This document shows, piece by piece, positions 52,813 to 57,507 of a stretch of 57,507 bases of DNA; positions within the stretch are counted from its first letter, which is position 1; each line of letters begins with the position of its first letter. The stretch is from Clostridia bacterium (lineage in GTDB: Bacteria > Bacillota > Clostridia > Monoglobales > Monoglobaceae), in contig JAFQSM010000009.1 of assembly GCA_017409575.1 (NCBI GenBank), forward strand, positions 1 to 57,507, written 5' to 3'. The translations under genes and the position numbers were made by a program. The notes under the pieces are model-generated. The model was not told where the DNA came from and did not search any database. It saw nothing but the letters and a program-made list of their open reading frames with translations.

Positions 52813-54564
52813 TTATTCGCCTGCAGGGCCCATATCAGTAACGGTAACATCGTCAACCCATGCACCGCCTGCGTCCATGTTGCTGGTAGCAGAATAAAAA
52901 TCAGCGCTTGCAGCGAATATCAAACCGTAGTTATAACCGGTAAAGTTCCAAAGAATGCCTTCATGACCTTCTACCAAAGGTGCATTGGTGCCGTCAAACA
53001 GTAATGCCTCTGCCGCCGGAGTCTCAAAGGTAAAGGTTACCTCTTTCCAGAAGGGGTCTGCTGCTTCAGCAGAGTATGCCTGCAACATTGAGCCATTGGC
53101 CTGTCCTGGTGCCTGTACCAAGTTGTTACCGCTCAAAACATTGTTTCCGTCATGGAACTTAAGGCTTGTGTTCCATGTTCCTGCCGGAGCATAAACATAG
53201 TCACCCCTAAGAACATTTGCCGGTGTAGCACCTGTCACACCCATCTTAAGGCTATCCATGTATGTTGAAGCCTGAGCAACATAGAACTTAACCTCGTACT
53301 TGCGGCCCGGCTTAATGGGGAATGTTGTTCCAACAATACTCTCGTTAGCTGCACTTGCTATGGTCGGAATATAAAGTGCTCTTGCACCGGTTCTTGCTAC
53401 TCCGCTTTCAACAGATTCTGTGTGTGCTGCATACAGATTTGCTCCCGCATATTCGATATTATCTCTCTTAACCCATGTCTCTGTCGAGGGAAGAGGTTTT
53501 GACCAGAAAGATTGAGTCTCTGCCTGATCGCCTACAGCCTTTTGATGATAGGTTGCATATTCCGAGTCTACCTTTTCGGTATAGGGGAACAGCTGCTTTG
53601 CATCGTTCCATGCAAAAGTCTTGATTTCTCCCGCTGTAACACCTGCAGGAACCGCAAATTCATTTGATTCAATATGCTGAATTGCAACCGATGTCGGAAC
53701 AGATGTTTTGTAAACATTAAGCACTGTGTTAAGACTTCCGTCCTCGTTGTAGTATGCTGTAATCAATGTAAGGTCTTTTGCAGCACCTGTCTCGTTCTTT
53801 ACATCCATAACAACCTGTGCGTTTGTCTTGCCTGCAAGTGCCGAAATCGGGTATGTCGGCATACCTGTCTGGCCGTTAATTGTCGACTGTACAGCATTTT
53901 CAACCTTGCGGAACTTTAAGTCATCAAGGTAAATACGATCAGTCTCATTGGGCCAAGCGATGTTCAAATCAAAAGATACTGTTCCGGTAGCTGTCAAAGC
54001 CGCATCAAAACTAAAACGGCTGACAATTCTTTCCCAGTCTGTCGAAGTGGTTGTCTTTGCAATCACCTGACCGTTATCTGCATACGAAGTCTCCATTGAA
54101 TTTCTGAAACAAGGCTTTATTGAAACAGGTATTCCGGCTGCTGTACCCTTAATATAAGCCTCCACCTCATAAACACCGCCTGCAGCAATCTTGTCTGCAG
54201 CGAAGTTTATATGAATGCAATGGCTGCCGGTGCCTTTACTCAATATCACGCATCTTGATGCGCCAGGTAGCTTTGTGTAGTTATAATCGCGCGAAAGATC
54301 ACCATATGATTGATCACCACTACTCCACAAACCAATTACGCCATTGTTAGCGTAATTGTTGTCGTCAAAATGGTATCCTTCACCTAACAAACATTCGCCG
54401 TAAGCACGAATCTCAGGCATTGATACATAGAAGTCATCAATCGGCTCAATTTCAAAGCTATCGCTAAAAACAACTTCGCCGGTAGTACTCGCAAAGACAG
54501 AAGTGCCGAGCATGCAAACAACCAACAAGCTTGCCATCAAGCTTGCAAATACTCTTTTTTTCAT
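52813..54564 (-). CDS. Secreted protein with carbohydrate-binding-like modules
   Basis: A 583-residue exported protein. The signal peptide is MKKRVFASLMASLLVVCMLG, cut near VFAS. Two jelly-roll regions resembling CBM4/9-type modules lie in the first and last thirds; both contain acidic and aromatic residues and phrases such as YEVEAYIKG and KYEVKFYVAQ. The middle has a surface-protein segment (around IKTFAWNDAKQLFPYTE) common in Clostridial wall proteins. No enzyme domain or anchor is seen. AAGGAGAG precedes the ATG, 9 bases away. Confidence 0.65.
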   Translation of the reverse strand: MKKRVFASLMASLLVVCMLGTSVFASTTGEVVFSDSFEIEPIDDFYVSMPEIRAYGECLLGEGYHFDDNNYANNGVIGLWSSGDQSYGDLSRDYNYTKLPGASRCVILSKGTGSHCIHINFAADKIAAGGVYEVEAYIKGTAAGIPVSIKPCFRNSMETSYADNGQVIAKTTTSTDWERIVSRFSFDAALTATGTVSFDLNIAWPNETDRIYLDDLKFRKVENAVQSTINGQTGMPTYPISALAGKTNAQVVMDVKNETGAAKDLTLITAYYNEDGSLNTVLNVYKTSVPTSVAIQHIESNEFAVPAGVTAGEIKTFAWNDAKQLFPYTEKVDSEYATYHQKAVGDQAETQSFWSKPLPSTETWVKRDNIEYAGANLYAAHTESVESGVARTGARALYIPTIASAANESIVGTTFPIKPGRKYEVKFYVAQASTYMDSLKMGVTGATPANVLRGDYVYAPAGTWNTSLKFHDGNNVLSGNNLVQAPGQANGSMLQAYSAEAADPFWKEVTFTFETPAAEALLFDGTNAPLVEGHEGILWNFTGYNYGLIFAASADFYSATSNMDAGGAWVDDVTVTDMGPAGE

Positions 54565-54718
54565 TTTAGCTTTCTCTCCTTTTTGAAAATAAATATAAGA
54601 AAACAATACAATTGGTGCAGCAATCGTATTTTTCTTCAAATAAATATTAACACAAGCTTCTGCCGTCGCAGACAGCTTGCCACCGTCCACTGTACGCAAA
54701 ATTTGCCTTTGTATGTAT

Positions 54719-54747
54719 ACCATACCACCAAACCTTGTTTTTGTCAA
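54719..54747 (-). promoter_or_regulatory. Promoter of the carbohydrate-binding-like gene
   Basis: On the minus strand TTGACA (54747-54742) and TATGGT (54724-54719), 17-bp spacer; TATACA overlaps slightly downstream. The leader is about 150 bases. Confidence 0.6.
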
Positions 54748-54812
54748 TATCAATTTCCAACTTTTTTTATTTCCTTAGATATCTTTATGTTATTTTTCTC
54801 TCAGCCCGGTCA

Positions 54813-54849
54813 AAAAAGACTGTGGCAAAAACTTTGCCGCAGTCTTTTT
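54813..54849 (-). terminator. Terminator of the SpoIIQ-like gene
   Basis: A 17-bp stem (AAAAAGACTGTGGCAAA and its complement, one G-T pair) with a 3-nt loop, shortly after the stop codon. Confidence 0.85.
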
Positions 54850-54868
54850 CAAAAAAACAACTTCTTTT

Positions 54869-55621
54869 TTAGTATTTCAAAAACTCCTTAGGGTCTTTAA
54901 CATTTCCGTCAACGCTGATTTCAAAATGCAGATGCGGCTCCAGATTCTTTTCAAGCGCACCGCATTCGCCTACTCCTCCAATTATATCGCCTTTTTTTAC
55001 CTTTGTTCCAACCTTTATAAAGTCAGCATCCTGCAAATTGGCATAGGTGGACAAAATTCCGTTTCCGTGGTCAATTGTCACCACAACACCCAAAAGCTCG
55101 TCTTTAAAAACCTTTGACACAATGCCGGCCTCGGCAGCATTAACCTGGTCACCCACCTTTGCCGCAATATCAATGCCATTGTGTGTCCGCCAGTCCTTCA
55201 TTGTCTCCGAATACACAAGCTCGTCAATCGAACATTCGGCAATTACACCGCCTTTACACGGAAGGTCCATAACAAACTTTGCCTCTTCAGCCTTTGCTTT
55301 TGCCCCGGCAACCGTCTCGACAACTTCGGGAACTTTTTCAAATCCCGTTACTGTTTCGCCCGGGTCTGTATCAGATGCAGCATTGTCCACATCTATTACT
55401 TCAACTTCCTCAAGGCTCTCTGTTTCTTCCGGCGGGGCGGCTTCAAATGAAACAACCTGTTTGTCCATATCCGCCCTCAGTTTTGCCGAATATACCGAAA
55501 ATCCTACCACAGCCACAACCGAGCATACGGCTATGTAAAAGCCCCTGCTCATAGCTATTTTTTTGAAAAAACTCTTTTTAACTTCCTTTTTCTTGTTTTT
55601 GATAGCTAAACACCTCCACAT
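54869..55621 (-). CDS. spoIIQ: SpoIIQ-like M23 peptidase, forespore membrane protein
   Basis: A 250-residue single-pass membrane protein (segment about 27-46) with an acidic linker and a C-terminal M23 domain. It matches SpoIIQ, which partners SpoIIIAH across the space between mother cell and forespore. Metal residues are present (THNGIDIAAK, HLHFE), as in many Clostridial SpoIIQ and unlike the Bacillus form. A sigma-F/G-type promoter lies just upstream. The start is unclear: the ATG at 55621 falls almost on the predicted transcript start (leaderless), while the GGAGG that follows has no in-frame ATG, GTG or TTG close by. Confidence 0.8.
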   Translation of the reverse strand: MWRCLAIKNKKKEVKKSFFKKIAMSRGFYIAVCSVVAVVGFSVYSAKLRADMDKQVVSFEAAPPEETESLEEVEVIDVDNAASDTDPGETVTGFEKVPEVVETVAGAKAKAEEAKFVMDLPCKGGVIAECSIDELVYSETMKDWRTHNGIDIAAKVGDQVNAAEAGIVSKVFKDELLGVVVTIDHGNGILSTYANLQDADFIKVGTKVKKGDIIGGVGECGALEKNLEPHLHFEISVDGNVKDPKEFLKY

Positions 55622-55626
55622 AAGGA

Positions 55627-55654
55627 AGTATTGCCCAGTTTTTTCTCTTTATAC
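55627..55654 (-). promoter_or_regulatory. Sigma-F/sigma-G-type promoter of the SpoIIQ-like gene
   Basis: On the minus strand GTATA (55654-55650), a 14-bp spacer, and GGCAATACT (55635-55627). This matches the forespore sigma consensus GYATA and GGNNANAMT. No sigma-A-type promoter is visible here. Confidence 0.65.
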
Positions 55655-55669
55655 CAAGCTTCCAAAAAA

Positions 55670-56482
55670 TTATGCACTTTTTACGCCTTTGGGGATTTTT
55701 ATTGTGTATTCAATAAAGTTCTCGCTTTCGGTCTTTTGTGTCTCTGCCTCAATCCCCGACCGTTTCATAAGCTCAACCGCCTGCTTTATGGTATTTGAAA
55801 AAATTCTGACATCCCTGAAAACCCTGATATCCTTTTTCGCAAGGGGCGGTTCCGCCGTTTCATTTTTCCCCAAAAGCTCATCTATCAACTCTTCGGTCTT
55901 CGAGACATTAAGTCCTCGTCTTACTATTGTGTCAAGAGCTTTGATGCGCGCTTTTTCGTCGTTTAACCTAAGCAGCGCCCTTGCATGTCTTTCACTCAAA
56001 GCATTTTCCTTAAGAACCTCGCGTATCTGGGGCGACAACTTGAGTATTCTTATTTTGTTTGCTATTGTTGACTGATTTTTTCCAAGCCTTGCGGCAAGCT
56101 CCTCCTGAGTAAGTCCGTGCTCCGACACAAGCGAACAAAACGCCTCCGCCTCTTCTATGTAGCCAAGGTTCTCTCTTTGTATGTTTTCAATAAGCGCCAT
56201 AACCGCGCTGTCTGTTCCTCCTGTACGGGTCACAACAGCAGGGATTTCCTCCATGCCTGCCATACGGCACGCCCTGAGTCTTCTTTCTCCTGCAATCAGT
56301 TCAAAATCCCTGCCGTTTATCTGCCGCACCACAACCGGCTGCATAAGTCCGTATCTTCGGATTGATGCGCAAAGCTCGCCAAGCGACTCTTTGTCCATCC
56401 CGCGCCTTGGCTGATATGGATTGGACCTTATCGAATTTATGTGCAAAATCTGCACATTCAAACTTTTTTCTTCTGCAAACAT
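55670..56482 (-). CDS. noc: ParB/Spo0J-family nucleoid occlusion protein (Noc-like)
   Basis: A 271-residue DNA-binding protein. The N-terminal ParB domain holds INSIRSNPYQPRRG, the CTP-binding GERRLRACRMAG and ALIENIQREN; a central helix-turn-helix includes TQEELAARLGKNQSTIANKIR, and the end reads IEYTIKIPKG, as in Noc. Noc keeps the septum from cutting the nucleoid. No parA gene or parS site is seen nearby, which favours Noc over Spo0J. The ATG at 56482 has AGGTGA five bases upstream. Confidence 0.8.
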   Translation of the reverse strand: MFAEEKSLNVQILHINSIRSNPYQPRRGMDKESLGELCASIRRYGLMQPVVVRQINGRDFELIAGERRLRACRMAGMEEIPAVVTRTGGTDSAVMALIENIQRENLGYIEEAEAFCSLVSEHGLTQEELAARLGKNQSTIANKIRILKLSPQIREVLKENALSERHARALLRLNDEKARIKALDTIVRRGLNVSKTEELIDELLGKNETAEPPLAKKDIRVFRDVRIFSNTIKQAVELMKRSGIEAETQKTESENFIEYTIKIPKGVKSA

Positions 56483-56695
56483 AAACATCACCTTTCCAAA
56501 AAAGTTTTTACATATTCTCTGCCCCATCATTTTATCACAAGTTTTCCTTGTTTACAAATTTTTCCATATACAAAAATCGAAAATTTCTGCAAATGTCTGA
56601 GCCTTAGTGACAGCTATTTCGCAAATACAAAAGAACTCGACAAAACCACACAAAAACAGCCGACAAAAAAATTTGCCGGCCGGTTGTTTCTTTCT

Positions 56696-57250
56696 CTATT
56701 CACATTTAAATAAACCCTTTTCAGTAACCAAAAAGTCCATTCGAACATCATGTTCCTCTGGTATTATACCCTCAAAGACCTGAAAATCATAACAAAATCC
56801 AACCTTTACCACATCGGTATGGGCAAGAAGTCTGTCGTAGCATCCCTTGCCAAAGCCGACCCTTGCTCCGCTTTTTGAAAAAGCAATTCCCGGCACAATT
56901 ACCACATCTGTTTTTGACATATCCGCTTTTTTTGCACTTTGCGGCTCCTGAATCGAAAACGCACCTTTCTCAAAAACGGTGTCTTTGCACACTTCATATG
57001 CAGTTATCTCGCCGCTTTTTGCATCCGTGACCGGCAAAAGTACTGTTTTTTTGTCATTAAACGCCGCATTTAGAATCAGCGATGTATCCGATTCGTTTCC
57101 AAGCGGCATATAAAGCATAATCTGCCGGGCATTTTTGTAAATTGAGCTCTCTAAAAAAAGCCGAGCGGCAGCAGAGCTTTTTTCGGCGACTTCTTCACAG
57201 CTCATCTTTGTGCGTCTTTCTTTGTTTGTTTTGCGAATTTCACTTTTCAT
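56696..57250 (-). CDS. 5-formyltetrahydrofolate cyclo-ligase
   Basis: A 184-residue enzyme that uses ATP to turn 5-formyl-THF into 5,10-methenyl-THF. The start KSEIRKTNKERRTKMS, the central MLYMPLGNESDTS, and VIVPGIAFSKSGARVGFGKGCYDRLL are characteristic. A hairpin (57272-57290) lies shortly upstream. Confidence 0.95.
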   Translation of the reverse strand: MKSEIRKTNKERRTKMSCEEVAEKSSAAARLFLESSIYKNARQIMLYMPLGNESDTSLILNAAFNDKKTVLLPVTDAKSGEITAYEVCKDTVFEKGAFSIQEPQSAKKADMSKTDVVIVPGIAFSKSGARVGFGKGCYDRLLAHTDVVKVGFCYDFQVFEGIIPEEHDVRMDFLVTEKGLFKCE

Positions 57251-57271
57251 ACAGCTACCTCAAAAACAATC

Positions 57272-57290
57272 GGGCGGACACAGTCCGCCC
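57272..57290. terminator. Hairpin upstream of the cyclo-ligase gene
   Basis: Stem GGGCGGAC/GTCCGCCC with a 3-nt loop. On the plus strand GCACTTTTT follows; on the minus strand TTTTT follows after some bases and then the ribosome site. It may end a gene from either side or act as an attenuator. Confidence 0.5.
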
Positions 57291-57359
57291 GCACTTTTTA
57301 ACACGTTGCCACAACATTATTGAATTCAGCAACCTCAACGAACCTCTGGTCCGCTTGTG

Positions 57360-57504
57360 CATTATGTGCATTTCTCACAGCTCAAGAGCGAAGAAAAATT
57401 GATGCAGAATGTGCAAACCGAACCCAAAGGGTTGTCCCGACGGCGTACTTTTGTGTACGCCGAGCGGTGAGAGTTTGTACATTATGCGCAATTTTTCACA
57501 GCTC
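57360..57504. repeat. Structured intergenic repeat, family 3, copy B
   Basis: Direct repeat CATTATGTGCATTTCTCACAG at 57360 and CATTATGCGCAATTTTTCAC at 57480, 120 bp apart. Between them is the hairpin GGCGTAC-GTACGCC (57442-57448/57455-57461) flanked by CCCGAC and GAGCGGTGA, within an outer stem GTGCAAAC/GTTTGTAC (57411-57418/57473-57480). It has the same plan as 250-384. It lies at the edge of the window and may continue beyond. Confidence 0.6.
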
Positions 57505-57507
57505 TAC

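Noticed and set aside
55670..56482. Chromosome partition ParB/Spo0J
   Set aside because: No parA next to it, no parS site seen and a Noc-like C-terminus. Noc is the better call, though not proven.

Overview
The window looks like the chromosome of an anaerobic, spore-forming member of the Clostridia (Bacillota). It carries spoIIE, a SpoIIQ-type peptidase, a Noc/ParB-family protein, rubrerythrin, a lipoteichoic-acid synthase-like protein, WalR, RlmH and a Bacillota-style str operon with an L7Ae-like gene. No tRNA, rRNA or CRISPR array was seen. I do not assign a genus.

Layout. 0.4-5.6 kb (minus): an apparent five-gene run trmN6, rsmI, response regulator, sensor kinase, htrA. 5.9-8.2 kb (plus): a YabE-like G5/3D wall protein, then about 800 bp of structured non-coding DNA and a small PH-domain gene. 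8.3-14.3 kb (minus): a PepV-like M20 dipeptidase, an LTA-synthase-family protein, and an M23/LysM/G5 peptidase in line with walR and rlmH, with no WalK nearby. 14.5-24.2 kb: tatD, a membrane protein, rubrerythrin, spoIIE (with a Spo0A-type promoter), enolase, a small helical protein and recD2. 24.3-39.8 kb (minus): a compact phage head, tail and lysis cassette, with a divergent XRE regulator at 40.3 kb. 40.7-57.2 kb (minus): upp, a short peptide plus secreted protein pair, the str operon (tuf, fusA, rpsG, rpsL, L7Ae-like), a TSCPD protein, HU, FtsK, UppP, a secreted carbohydrate-binding-like protein, SpoIIQ-like, Noc-like and 5-formyl-THF cyclo-ligase.

Two things stand out. First, the intergenic DNA is full of structured repeats. 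Two about 155-nt units (7.67-7.82 kb plus, 15.56-15.41 kb minus) have near-identical promoters (TTGTAA-17-TATAAT) and different bodies, yet fold to the same shape: a 14-15 bp closing stem, an inner hairpin whose loop pairs with the 3' tail (H-type pseudoknot), then an intrinsic terminator. Next to them lie three copies of an about 260-bp element whose stems change sequence but keep pairing. Further families lie at the window ends, before the XRE gene and between rpsG and fusA. Second, the about 15.5-kb phage cassette has terminase, portal, scaffold, capsid, connectors, tail, fibre, holin and amidase, but no recognisable integrase, replication gene or head protease. Its divergent XRE and sigma-like late activator recall PBSX, and its size recalls gene transfer agents.

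The rest is mostly conserved housekeeping, envelope and sporulation functions. Promoters, terminators and start choices were read by eye and no alignment, folding or database search was run.
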